Source of the DNA: Pseudacidovorax sp. RU35E
GTDB lineage: Bacteria; Pseudomonadota; Gammaproteobacteria; Burkholderiales; Burkholderiaceae_C
NCBI RefSeq assembly: GCF_900156165.1
Contig: NZ_FTMY01000002.1
Location: 496,001-560,000 of the forward strand
Direction of reading: 5' to 3'
DNA length: 64,000 nt
Part shown: one piece after another, positions 1-8,247 of the stretch
Layout of the letters: each line of letters opens with the position of its first letter
Position numbering within the stretch: the first letter of the stretch is position 1
Position numbers and translations under genes: made by a program
Notes under the pieces: model-generated
Seen by the model: only the letters and a program-made list of their open reading frames with translations
What the model was told of the DNA's origin: nothing
Databases searched by the model: none

Positions 1-1
1 G

Positions 2-385
2 CGCCGTCAGCGCGGCGAGGAGGCGCTGCGCCGCATCCAGGACAAGCAGGCCGCACCGCCGGCGCGCGACCTGCCGCAGGAGCGGGAACGCAACCGCCAG
101 GCCCAGCAGGACCGCGAGCAGCGCAGCGCCGACCATGCGGCCAGCCGCGCCGCCACGGCCGCACAGGCGCCGCAGCGTCGTCAGCAGTTCGAGGATCGCC
201 AGAGGGCGCAGGCGCAGAAGGCCGCCGAACGCGCCCAGCGTCGCAGCCAGGACGCCGCGGAACGCGAGCGCTACGACCGGCGCCAGGCCGATGCCGAGCA
301 GCGGCGCGCAGATGCGCAGCGCCGCGATGCCCAGCGCGCCAAGCCGCCCGCTGCGCCGCTGCCGGATCCGTCTGCCAAGCCCTGA
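2..385 (+). CDS. C-terminal part of an Arg/Ala/Gln-rich low-complexity protein
   Basis: The frame is open from the window edge to a TGA at 383-385, leaving about 127 residues of a protein whose start lies outside. The visible part is almost entirely Arg, Ala, Gln, Glu and Asp with heptad-like spacing (RQ, QR, ER and DAQR runs), then a short Pro-rich tail ending PDPSAKP. It is probably a long charged helix or disordered and coiled-coil segment. Composition alone does not identify a family and I do not recognise it. It converges on the PP2C phosphatase gene about 100 bases away. The reading frame is supported by continuity and strong GC-rich codon bias; the function is unknown. Confidence 0.5.
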   Translation, partial: RRQRGEEALRRIQDKQAAPPARDLPQERERNRQAQQDREQRSADHAASRAATAAQAPQRRQQFEDRQRAQAQKAAERAQRRSQDAAERERYDRRQADAEQRRADAQRRDAQRAKPPAAPLPDPSAKP

Positions 386-482
386 GCCGTACCGGCCCAG
401 CCGCGCGGACGCCTTTGACCGCGCTCTCGCACGCCGCGGTGGGCAGCGGCGGGTCCAAAGCCGCAAGCGCGTGGCAGGGCCT

Positions 483-1310
483 TCAGCGCTGGGGCGTGCT
501 GTTCAGGAAGGCGTCGAGCGGCGTGGCCGGGGGTGTGGGCGCCTTGGCCGGCAGTTCATCCACCTTCACCAGGATCAGCGACAGGTTGTCGCCGGCACCG
601 CCGGACCGGCGTCGCGCTTCGTTGATCAGCATCTCGGCCGCGGCCCGGGCGGGGTAGCGCGCGATGACGGCACCGAACTCTTCGGCGGTGAAGTAGTGCC
701 AGAGCCCATCCGAGCAGGCCATCAACGCGTCACCGGGCTGCACGCCGTCGATGGGCTGGAGGTCCATCGGGGGCAGGGTGGACTGCATCCCCAGGCACCC
801 CACGAGGATGTTGGCCTTGGGGTGCCGCAGGGCCTCCTCCTCATCCAGCTCGCCGCGTTGCACCAGCACCTCGACATAGGAATGGTCACGTGTGCGGCGC
901 ACCATCCGGCCGCGGCGGAAGAGGTAGATGCGCGAATCGCCGGCATGGATCCACGCGCCCCGTCCATCGGGGTCGAGCAGGAAGGCGGCCACCGTGCTGT
1001 GCGGCTCCTGCTCGCTCGACAGTGCCGTCAGCCGGATCACGGTATGGGCTTCGTCCACCAGCTGGCGCAGCAGGCGTCCCGGCTCGTCATTGCCCGGCGA
1101 GTAGCGCGCAAACAGCTGCTGGGCCGTCATGATCACCTGCTCGGATGCCTTGCGACCCCCGCTGCGTCCGCCCATGCCGTCAGCCACCACCGCCAACAGG
1201 CAGCCCGGACGTTGCGGATGTCCGATCAGGGCCACCTGATCTTGTTGGTAGGGCCGGTCTCCTTGGTGGAGACCTGTGGCAGCGGACAATCGGAAACCGG
1301 TTTGAGGCAT
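483..1310 (-). CDS. PP2C-family serine/threonine protein phosphatase
   Basis: A 275-residue PPM/PP2C-type metal-dependent phosphatase that removes phosphate from Ser/Thr residues in the cytoplasm. The family motifs appear in order: an N-terminal RPYQQDQ (the RxxNED-like element, about residues 19-25), VADGMGG at about 42-48 with the metal-binding Asp, a central HAGDSRIYLFR, and a late ACSDGLW followed by GGAGDNLSLILV with the last metal-binding Asp. The length is typical of small bacterial Stp-like enzymes. No Hanks-type kinase is visible beside it; one could lie outside the window. It is divergent from the helicase gene, with about 170 bases between them. The substrate is unknown. Confidence 0.9.
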   Translation of the reverse strand: MPQTGFRLSAATGLHQGDRPYQQDQVALIGHPQRPGCLLAVVADGMGGRSGGRKASEQVIMTAQQLFARYSPGNDEPGRLLRQLVDEAHTVIRLTALSSEQEPHSTVAAFLLDPDGRGAWIHAGDSRIYLFRRGRMVRRTRDHSYVEVLVQRGELDEEEALRHPKANILVGCLGMQSTLPPMDLQPIDGVQPGDALMACSDGLWHYFTAEEFGAVIARYPARAAAEMLINEARRRSGGAGDNLSLILVKVDELPAKAPTPPATPLDAFLNSTPQR

Positions 1311-1482
1311 TGGCGCGGTCGGCGCCGCGGCGCGCCAACGAGAAGGCTATGTGGCTGTCTGGCACCTATTATCGAGCGATCCAGTGACACCGTTACTCAC
1401 AATTCACAGTTTCTTTGCCCTTGACGGCACGTGTCGGCTGGCTGCGACGCCCTGCCTCGACCATACGGGGGAGGCCGGCTAG

Positions 1483-3510
1483 ATGGCACTCGAAGATGAG
1501 GTGCTAGACGTCTTCGCGGAGGGCGGTGCGCTGGCCGATGCGGCCGACCATTTCCGCGTGCGTGAAGGGCAGACCCACATGGCCGTGGCCATCGCGCGCA
1601 CGGTGTCCGAAGGCGGGCAACTGGTGGTCGAGGCGGGCACGGGCGTGGGCAAGACCTTCTCGTACCTCGTGCCGGCGCTGCTCAGCGGCGAGCGGGTGCT
1701 GCTGTCCACCGCCACCAAGGCGCTGCAGGATCAGCTCTTCGGCCGCGACCTGCCGCGCCTGTTGGAGGCGTTGAACCTGCCGCTGCGCACGGCGCTGCTC
1801 AAGGGACGGGGCAGCTACCTCTGCCTGCATCGCATGGGACAGGCCCGGCACGACGCGGGCGCGGAGCGCGGCGTGGCCCATGCGCTGGCCAAGGTCGAGC
1901 GTTGGGCGCTGACGACGCGCACTGGCGACCTCGCCGAGCTTCCGGGCCTGGATGAGCGGTCGCCGGTCATTCCGCTGGTGACCTCCACGCGCGACAACTG
2001 CCTGGGTCAGCAATGCCCGCAGTTCAAGGCCTGCCACGTCAACCTGGCGCGCCGTGAGGCGCTGGCCGCGGACGTGGTGGTGATCAACCATCACCTCTTC
2101 TTCGCCGACCTGGCCGTCCGCGAGTCGGGCATGGCCGAGCTGCTGCCGAGCGTACGCGTGGTGATCTTCGACGAGGCGCACCAGCTCAACGAAACGGGCG
2201 TGCAGTTTCTGGGCCTGCAGCTCGGCACGGGCCAGGTGCTGGACTTCGCGCGCGACGTGCTCGCCGCAGGGCTGCAACAGGCACGCGGCCTGGCGGACTG
2301 GCAGGACGTGGCCGGCAAACTGGAGCACGCCGCCCGCGAACTGCGCATGGTGGCCGGCAAGGGCTGGCCCGGTACCAAACTGCGCTGGAACGGCGCCGCC
2401 CCCGAGGGCATCGGCGCCACCCAGTGGCAGGGCGGCCTGGACACCCTGCGCCGCGCCGCCGAGGACGCCGCCGTCGCGCTGGACACGGTGAGCGAGCTTT
2501 CGCCCGACTTCGTGCGACTGGCGGAGCGCGCGGGCCTGCTGGTCGAACGGACGAGCCTGCTGGCCGAACCGTGTCCGCCGGACGCCGTGCGCTGGGTCGA
2601 CATCGGCACCCAACTGCGCCTCGTGCAATCGCCGCTGGACATCGCCGACGCGGTACGCAAGCGCGTTCTCAAGTCCGACCGTCCCGCACCGCCGCCGCAG
2701 GAGGAGGGCGGCGGGGCCGTGGCGCGCAGCCGCGCATGGATCTTCACCTCGGCGACGCTGGGCGACGACCCGAAACTGCGCTGGTTCACCGAACCCTGCG
2801 GGCTCGACGAGGCGCAGGTGCTGCGGGTCGCGAGCCCCTTCGACTATGCGCAGCAGGCGGCGCTCTATGTGCCGCGGCAGTTTCCACGCCCGGCCGATGC
2901 GGGCCATCCGGATGCCGTGGCCGCGCTGGCGGCCCAGGGCGCCCTGCAACTGGGCGGCCGCACCCTCGTGCTCACGACCACGCTGCGTGCGCTGCGCAGC
3001 ATCGGCGACGGCCTGCGCGATCGGCTGCGGGCCGCGGGCAGCGATGTCGACGTGCTGGTGCAGGGCGAATGGCCCAAGCGTGTGTTGATGGAGCGCTTCC
3101 GCGCCGGCGCCGACGCCGGCGCGACTGGCTGCGTCCTGGTGGCATCCGCCTCGTTCTGGGAAGGCTTCGACGCGCCCGGGGACGTGCTGCAGCTGGTGGT
3201 GATCGACAAGCTCCCGTTCCCGCCGCCGGGCGATCCGCTCGTGGAGGCGCGCACGCGCCGGCTGGAGGCGCAGGGCCGCAGCGGTTTCGGCGACTACTCC
3301 ATTCCGGAGGCGGCCGTGGCCCTCAAGCAAGGCGCCGGCCGGCTGATCCGCCGCGAGAGCGACCGCGGTGTGCTGGTGGTGTGCGACACGCGCCTAGTGT
3401 CCATGGGATATGGGCGCCGCCTGCTTGCAGCGCTGCCGCCCATGCGGCGACTGGCGACCGACGAGGACTTCACGCAGGCGCTCGCGGACCTGGTGCAGCC
3501 GGCCACCTGA
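1483..3510 (+). CDS. yoaA: ATP-dependent helicase, YoaA/DinG (XPD-like) family
   Basis: A 675-residue superfamily 2 helicase of the iron-sulfur XPD/DinG group. Walker A (EAGTGVGKT) lies near residues 51-59 and the DEAH box (IFDEAHQL) near 225-232. The four cysteines expected for a 4Fe-4S cluster lie between motifs I and II: SYLCLHR, then DNCLGQQCPQFKACH. The C-terminal half carries the helicase C2 domain with SASFWEGFDAPGD and a final QGAGRLIRRESDRG (motif VI). In E. coli, YoaA works with the clamp-loader subunit chi in replication-fork repair; that role here is inferred. Its length and lack of an exonuclease domain favour YoaA over DinG. A hairpin terminator follows the stop codon. Confidence 0.92.
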   Translation: MALEDEVLDVFAEGGALADAADHFRVREGQTHMAVAIARTVSEGGQLVVEAGTGVGKTFSYLVPALLSGERVLLSTATKALQDQLFGRDLPRLLEALNLPLRTALLKGRGSYLCLHRMGQARHDAGAERGVAHALAKVERWALTTRTGDLAELPGLDERSPVIPLVTSTRDNCLGQQCPQFKACHVNLARREALAADVVVINHHLFFADLAVRESGMAELLPSVRVVIFDEAHQLNETGVQFLGLQLGTGQVLDFARDVLAAGLQQARGLADWQDVAGKLEHAARELRMVAGKGWPGTKLRWNGAAPEGIGATQWQGGLDTLRRAAEDAAVALDTVSELSPDFVRLAERAGLLVERTSLLAEPCPPDAVRWVDIGTQLRLVQSPLDIADAVRKRVLKSDRPAPPPQEEGGGAVARSRAWIFTSATLGDDPKLRWFTEPCGLDEAQVLRVASPFDYAQQAALYVPRQFPRPADAGHPDAVAALAAQGALQLGGRTLVLTTTLRALRSIGDGLRDRLRAAGSDVDVLVQGEWPKRVLMERFRAGADAGATGCVLVASASFWEGFDAPGDVLQLVVIDKLPFPPPGDPLVEARTRRLEAQGRSGFGDYSIPEAAVALKQGAGRLIRRESDRGVLVVCDTRLVSMGYGRRLLAALPPMRRLATDEDFTQALADLVQPAT

Positions 3511-3544
3511 GTGGCTGCGCAGGCGCCGCGCTGCCGCGTTCGAA

Positions 3545-3566
3545 GCCGCCTCCGGGCGGCTTTTTT
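3545..3566 (+). terminator. Rho-independent terminator after the helicase gene
   Basis: GCCGCC and GGCGGC arms separated by TCCG, followed directly by six T. It lies 35 bases after the helicase stop codon. Confidence 0.85.
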
Positions 3567-3878
3567 CATGGCAATTGCGCGTCTATCCGCGCCGCCCGCG
3601 CAGGTGTCGAAGTTGAGCCCATACGTGGATCTGCGTACCCGTCTCTTGGTGTTAACCCGAGGGAAAAGTCGCTCAGGTGACGGCTTCTTCGCCCAATGTG
3701 CCGCCGGTACGTAATTCCCCTCTGCATGCGGTCAGATTCCGATCAGTGTGGCAGCCGGAGCATCACCCCCGCCCCCGCAGCCTCGGCTGTAAAGGAGACA
3801 TCGGGCACCCGCCGGACCCCCGACGCGAGAGGCACGAACCGATCCACGACACCTTATGACAACGCTCCGCCTTCCCCT
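3567..3878 (+). other. Non-coding leader of the tctBA genes
   Basis: About 310 bases without a convincing gene. It must hold the tctBA promoter, although no clear -35/-10 pair stands out. A strong Shine-Dalgarno-like run (AAAGGAGA, about 3791-3798) is not followed by a start codon. Just before tctB an 8-codon mini-ORF (3856-3882, peptide MTTLRLPL) ends in a TGA that overlaps the tctB ATG. Confidence 0.5.
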
Positions 3879-4304
3879 ATGAACGATCGCAACCTCAACC
3901 GAGGCTTGTTCCTCATCGCGCTTGCACTGCTGTTCGGCGTGCCGGCCTTCAACTACCAGATCGGCAGCTTCGCGCACGCCGGCCCGGGCCTGTTCCCGGC
4001 CATGGTCAGCGGCATGCTGCTGGCCATCGGGATCATCACCGTGATCCGCTCGCGCTTCGTCAAGCCGATCCCGATGTCGGTCAACTTCAAGAACATCGGC
4101 ATCATCCTTGCCAGCCTGTGCACCTTCGCGCTCGTGTCCACCTTCGTGAACATGACCGTCGGCATCGTCGTGATGGTGTTCATCGCGTCGCTGGCGGCCA
4201 GCGGCAAGTATTCCTGGGTACGCAACGTCAAGGTGGCGGTGGTGCTCGTGGGTTTCGCCTTCGGCTTCCAGAAGCTGCTGGGCCTGAACCTTCCCCTCTA
4301 CTGA
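3879..4304 (+). CDS. tctB: Tripartite tricarboxylate transporter, small membrane subunit TctB
   Basis: A 141-residue integral membrane protein, the small subunit of a TctABC-type sodium- or proton-coupled carboxylate transporter. About four hydrophobic segments are visible: residues 8-25, 42-58, 75-95 and 98-115. The sequence starts MNDRNLNRG, and the FAHAGPGLFPAM stretch near residues 31-42 is typical of TctB. I chose the ATG at 3879 because the family similarity begins there; the frame continues upstream without family features. There is no clear ribosome binding site, but the stop of an 8-codon mini-ORF overlaps this ATG, so translation may be coupled. The gene is 16 bases upstream of tctA and clearly in one operon with it. 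The substrate cannot be told from this subunit. Confidence 0.85.
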   Translation: MNDRNLNRGLFLIALALLFGVPAFNYQIGSFAHAGPGLFPAMVSGMLLAIGIITVIRSRFVKPIPMSVNFKNIGIILASLCTFALVSTFVNMTVGIVVMVFIASLAASGKYSWVRNVKVAVVLVGFAFGFQKLLGLNLPLY

Positions 4305-4320
4305 TCGGAGCCTGCACACC

Positions 4321-5844
4321 ATGGAAGCTCTCCATAACCTGGCGTTCGGCTTCGAGCACGCGCTGACCATCCACAACCTGATGTACTGCGCCATCGGCTG
4401 CGTGGTCGGCACCCTGGTGGGCCTGCTGCCCGGCCTGGGTCCGCTGGCCACCATCAGCCTGCTGCTGCCGCTGACGTACTCCATCGACACCACCGGCGCG
4501 CTGATCATGCTGGCCGGCATCTACTACGGCGCGCAGTACGGCGACAGCGTGTCGGCGATCACCATGAAGATCCCGCATGCGAGTTCGATCGTGGCCTGTA
4601 TCGACGGCTACGCGATGACGCTCAAGGGCAAGACGGGTCTGGCGCTGTTCACGGCCGGCTTCTCCAGCTTCATCGGCGGCACGGTGGCCATCATCGTGCT
4701 GACCTTCCTGGCGCCCAAGCTGGGCGAGGTGGCCTTCCTGTTCGGCCCCGCCGACTACTGCGCGCTGATGATGGTGGGCTTCGTCTGCGTGAGCTTCGTG
4801 ACCACCGGCAGCCTGCTCAACGGCCTGGCCATGTGCCTGATCGGCGTGCTGCTCGGCCAGATCGGCACCGACGTGAACAGCGGCGTTCAGCGCTACACCA
4901 TGGACCTGCCCTTCCTCGCCGACGGCGTGGGCCTGGTCAGCATCGCGCTGGGCTGCTTCGGCATCGCCGAGATCACGAAGAACCTCGACAGCGGTGAAGA
5001 GCGCTCGCCCTTCAACGGCAAGATCCACCTGATGCCCACCTGGGAAGAGTTCAAGCGGATCATCCCCAGCGCACTGCGCGGCTCCGTGATCGGTTCCTTC
5101 CTGGGCATCCTGCCCGGCGGCGGCCCGGCCATCGCCCAGTTCGCGGCCTACGCCATCGACAAGAAGGTCAGCAAGTACAAGCACGAGATCGGCACCGGCT
5201 GTATCGAAGGCGTGGCCGGTCAGGCCGCTGCCGACGAAGCCGCCGCCCGCACCAGCTTCATCCCGCTGATGTCCATCGGCATCCCCGAGAACGCAGTGAT
5301 GGCGCTGATGATGGCCGCCTTCATCATCAAGGGCATCCAGCCCGGCCCGAACATGATCGCCGGTCACCCGGAACTGTTCTGGGGCCTGGTCGCCTCGATG
5401 TGGGTCGGCAACTGCTTCCTGATCATCCTGAACGTGCCGCTGGTGCGCTACTGGCTGTCGGTGTTCAAGATCCCGTATGCCGTGCTCTTCCCGGGCATCC
5501 TTTTCTTCTGTTGCATCGGCACGTACAGCGTCAACAACAACCTGGAAGACCTGTACATCACCGCCGCCTTCGGCCTGCTGGGCTTCCTGTTCATGAAGTT
5601 CGACCTGGACGCCGCGCCGCTGATGCTGGGCTTCATCCTGGGCCCGATGCTGGAAGAGAACTTCCGCCGCACGCTGCTGCTGAGCCGCGGCAGCTTCGGC
5701 ATCTTCTTCGACCGGCCCATCAGCGGTTCCCTGCTGTCGCTGATCGGCGTGTTCATCGTGTGGCAGACCGTCGGCTTCTTCATCAAGACGAAGAAGCAGC
5801 GGGGCGCTGCCGGAGCGCTGCCTGCAGCGCACGAGACGGCCTGA
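4321..5844 (+). CDS. tctA: Tripartite tricarboxylate transporter, large permease TctA
   Basis: A 507-residue permease with 11-12 hydrophobic segments, forming the translocation channel of a TctABC transporter. The N-terminal family signature is present (GTLVGLLPGLGPLATISLLLP, around residues 29-49), as is the related internal repeat (LGILPGGGPAIAQFAAY, around 260-276). These inverted-repeat G-x-LPG motifs are diagnostic of TctA. The start ATG has a GGAG ribosome binding site in the preceding 15 bases. A receptor (TctC/Bug) gene does not adjoin it, so this permease may be served by a distant Bug protein; two unrelated Bug genes occur elsewhere in the window. A strong terminator follows. Confidence 0.95.
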   Translation: MEALHNLAFGFEHALTIHNLMYCAIGCVVGTLVGLLPGLGPLATISLLLPLTYSIDTTGALIMLAGIYYGAQYGDSVSAITMKIPHASSIVACIDGYAMTLKGKTGLALFTAGFSSFIGGTVAIIVLTFLAPKLGEVAFLFGPADYCALMMVGFVCVSFVTTGSLLNGLAMCLIGVLLGQIGTDVNSGVQRYTMDLPFLADGVGLVSIALGCFGIAEITKNLDSGEERSPFNGKIHLMPTWEEFKRIIPSALRGSVIGSFLGILPGGGPAIAQFAAYAIDKKVSKYKHEIGTGCIEGVAGQAAADEAAARTSFIPLMSIGIPENAVMALMMAAFIIKGIQPGPNMIAGHPELFWGLVASMWVGNCFLIILNVPLVRYWLSVFKIPYAVLFPGILFFCCIGTYSVNNNLEDLYITAAFGLLGFLFMKFDLDAAPLMLGFILGPMLEENFRRTLLLSRGSFGIFFDRPISGSLLSLIGVFIVWQTVGFFIKTKKQRGAAGALPAAHETA

Positions 5845-5869
5845 GCCATCTCGACATGAAACAACGGAA

Positions 5870-5889
5870 GGGGCCTGCGGGCCCCTTTT
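5870..5889 (+). terminator. Rho-independent terminator after tctA
   Basis: GGGGCC and GGCCCC-type arms (GGGGCCTGCGGGCCCC) followed by TTTT, 26 bases past the tctA stop codon. Confidence 0.85.
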
Positions 5890-6000
5890 CATTTGGCGAC
5901 AGCGCGAACGTGCAGGGGCCGCCACAATGGCCCGCCGCCCGCGCCGCGACCGGATTCGCCGGCCGGGTGCGGTGACCCATGTCCTTGAGGAGACCCCCGC

Positions 6001-7143
6001 ATGACCGCCCCGATCCCCGCCAGCGCCCTGCAATTGCGCTCGCTCGTCCAGGCCGATGGCACGCTTCAGATCAGCCTGGAGGACGTGCCTGTGCCGCAGC
6101 CCGGCCCCGACGAGGTGCTGGTCCGCCTGCAGGCGACACCCATCAATCCTTCCGACATCGGCCTGCTGCTCGGCGCTGCCGATCTGTCGACGGTGCAGGT
6201 CTCAGGCACTGCGGAGCGCCCGGTGGCGACGGCCCATATCCCCGAACGCGCCCGACCCGCCATGGCCGCCCGCGTGGGCCAGAGCCTGCCGGTGGGCAAC
6301 GAAGGCGCCGGCCTGGTGGTGGCCGCCGGCTCGTCACCGGCCGCGCAGGCGCTGCTGGGCCGCACCGTGGCCCTGATCGGGGGCGCCATGTATGCGCAGT
6401 ACCGCACCATGCCGGCAACCCAATGCCTGGTGCTGCCCGAGGATGCGACGGCGGCGGATGGCGCGTCCTGCTTCGTCAACCCGCTCACCTCGCTGGGCAT
6501 GGTCGAGACCATGAAGCGAGAGGGGCACACGGCGCTCGTGCACACGGCAGCCGCCAGCAACCTGGGCCAGATGCTCAACCGCATCTGCCTGAAGGACGGC
6601 ATCGGCTTGGTGAACATCGTGCGCAAGCCCGAGCAGGCGGCGCTGCTGCGCGAGCAGGGTGCGGTGCATGTGTGCGACAGCAGTGCGCCCGACTTCATGG
6701 CCCAGCTCACCGACGCATTGGTGGCCACCGGCGCGACCATCGGCTTCGACGCCACGGGCGGCGGCACGCTGGCGGGCCAGATCCTGCAGTGCATGGAGGC
6801 ATCCATCGCGCGCCGCACCCCGAGCGAATACAGCCGCTACGGCTCGTCGGTGCACAAGCAGGTCTACCTGTACGGTGGCCTGGACACGCGGCCCACCGAG
6901 ATCCACCGCAGCTTCGGCATGGCGTGGGGCGTGGGCGGCTGGCTGCTCTTTCCCTTCCTGCAGAAGATCGGCGAGCCGGCGGCGCAGGCGCTGCGCGCGC
7001 GCGTGGCGGCCGAACTCAAGACCACTTTTGCCAGCCGCTACGCGCGGACCGTGTCGCTGGCGGGCGCGCTGAGTGCCGATGCCATCGCCTTCTATGGCGC
7101 GCGCAACACGGGCGCGAAGGTGCTGATCGATCCGTCGCTCTGA
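6001..7143 (+). CDS. MDR-family zinc-type alcohol dehydrogenase / quinone oxidoreductase-like protein
   Basis: A 380-residue medium-chain dehydrogenase/reductase. The N-terminal GroES-like domain shows VPVPQPGPDEVLVRL and the NPSDIGLLLG element (about residues 26-60). The Rossmann half carries the nucleotide-binding region around HTAAASNLGQM (about 181-191) and GFDATGGGTLAGQ. The zinc-binding cysteines of true alcohol dehydrogenases are not evident, which favours the NADPH-dependent quinone/enone reductase branch. It is longer than classic Qor (about 325 residues), with an unusual insertion around PERARPAMAAR. An AGGAGAC ribosome binding site precedes the ATG. It converges on the acyl-CoA ligase operon across a GC-rich hairpin. 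The substrate is unknown. Confidence 0.82.
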   Translation: MTAPIPASALQLRSLVQADGTLQISLEDVPVPQPGPDEVLVRLQATPINPSDIGLLLGAADLSTVQVSGTAERPVATAHIPERARPAMAARVGQSLPVGNEGAGLVVAAGSSPAAQALLGRTVALIGGAMYAQYRTMPATQCLVLPEDATAADGASCFVNPLTSLGMVETMKREGHTALVHTAAASNLGQMLNRICLKDGIGLVNIVRKPEQAALLREQGAVHVCDSSAPDFMAQLTDALVATGATIGFDATGGGTLAGQILQCMEASIARRTPSEYSRYGSSVHKQVYLYGGLDTRPTEIHRSFGMAWGVGGWLLFPFLQKIGEPAAQALRARVAAELKTTFASRYARTVSLAGALSADAIAFYGARNTGAKVLIDPSL

Positions 7144-7159
7144 GCCGCACGGCTTGACT

Positions 7160-7182
7160 CTCTCTCCCACGAAGGGAGAGAG
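7160..7182. repeat. Palindromic CT/GA-rich hairpin between convergent genes
   Basis: A 9-bp perfect stem, CTCTCTCCC and GGGAGAGAG, around the loop ACGAA. It lies between the convergent stops of the MDR enzyme and the Bug receptor. It has no T-run, so it is a REP-like element or a bidirectional mRNA end rather than a canonical terminator. Related elements occur near 31463-31564 and 43971-44010. Confidence 0.6.
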
Positions 7183-7194
7183 GGGCTCCTTGCT

Positions 7195-8181
7195 TCAGAG
7201 GGGTTCGAGGCCGACCTTCTTCATCATGGCCTGCGTCGAGCGCATCTCGCGTTTGAAGCCATCGACATAGGCGCTGCCTTCCTGGATGTCCACCTGACCG
7301 CCTTGCTCCTGCAACTGCGCGATGACGCGCGGCTGCTTGAGCGCCTGGGCGAAGGCGGCCTGGATGCGCTCGACCACCGCATCGGGCGTGCCGGCCGGCA
7401 CCGAGATGCCGCCCCAGGAGGTCAGCTCGACGCCCGGCACGCCGGCCTCGGCCAGCGTGGGCACCTGCGGCAGCACGGCATTGCGGCGCGGACCGGTCAC
7501 GGCCAGCGCGCGCAGGCGACCGGCCTGGATCTGCGGATAGGCCACGGCCAGGATGGGCGCACCGAACACCACCTGGTTGCCGAGCACCGCGGTACACAGC
7601 TCCGACGCGCCTTTGTAGGGCACGTGCAGCGCGCGGCCCTTGATCGCGTCCAGGAACATCTCCACGCCCAGATGCGAGGGCGTGCCCACGCCGCCCGAAG
7701 CGTACTCCACCTTGCCGGGCCGGGCGCGGATCTGCCGCATGAGGTCATCCACGCTGCGTATGTCGGAATCGGCATTCACGATCAGCACCACGTCTGCGCT
7801 GGTCAACCGCATGATGTGGCGGAAGTCCTTGAGCGCGTCGAAGCCCGGGCTCTTGTACATGAACATATTGGCCGCCATGGGCGCGGCCGAGTAGATCCAG
7901 GTGTAGCCATCGGCCGGCGCGCGCGCCACCAGCTTGGCGCCGATGTTGCCGCCCGCGCCGCCGCGGTTCTCGATCACCACGCTCTGGCCCAGCGCCGGCC
8001 CGACGGCCTCGGCCAGGATGCGCGCCGTGTTGTCCGGGCCGGTGCCGGCCAGGTAGGGCAGCACCCATTTGATGGGGCGATTGGGGTAAGGCTCGGCGGC
8101 GCGCGCCAGCGGTGCAGCCAGCGGCGCGAAGGCGGCGGCCAGGCCGGCGCCCACCAGGCGGCGGCGGTTCATGTCGGTCAT
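7195..8181 (-). CDS. Bug-family (TctC-like) extracytoplasmic solute-binding receptor
   Basis: A 328-residue periplasmic receptor of the Bordetella uptake gene family. The N-terminus has a twin-arginine-like signal (MNRRRLVGAGLAAAF, cleavage near residue 28 after APLARA), then the family hallmarks: YPNRPIKWVLPYLAGTGPD, VVIENRGGAGGNIG and the PADGYT element near residues 92-97. These proteins bind carboxylates or other small organic anions. The gene lies directly downstream of an acyl-CoA ligase and an acyl-CoA dehydrogenase on the same strand, so it probably supplies the acid substrate of that pathway. No TctAB permease lies in this operon; the tctBA pair 1.4 kb away could partner it, which is inference. 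Two ATG codons, 9 bases apart, are possible starts. Confidence 0.93.
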   Translation of the reverse strand: MTDMNRRRLVGAGLAAAFAPLAAPLARAAEPYPNRPIKWVLPYLAGTGPDNTARILAEAVGPALGQSVVIENRGGAGGNIGAKLVARAPADGYTWIYSAAPMAANMFMYKSPGFDALKDFRHIMRLTSADVVLIVNADSDIRSVDDLMRQIRARPGKVEYASGGVGTPSHLGVEMFLDAIKGRALHVPYKGASELCTAVLGNQVVFGAPILAVAYPQIQAGRLRALAVTGPRRNAVLPQVPTLAEAGVPGVELTSWGGISVPAGTPDAVVERIQAAFAQALKQPRVIAQLQEQGGQVDIQEGSAYVDGFKREMRSTQAMMKKVGLEPL

Positions 8182-8247
8182 CTTGCTTGTCTCCTTTTGT
8201 GATTCTTGCGAAGGCCGGCGTCCACAGCGCCGGCCGGGTGCCGGGCG

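Noticed and set aside
4228-6033. A 601-codon minus-strand frame opposite tctBA
   Set aside because: Highly charged, His/Gln/Asp-rich antisense shadow; tctA and tctB are on the plus strand.
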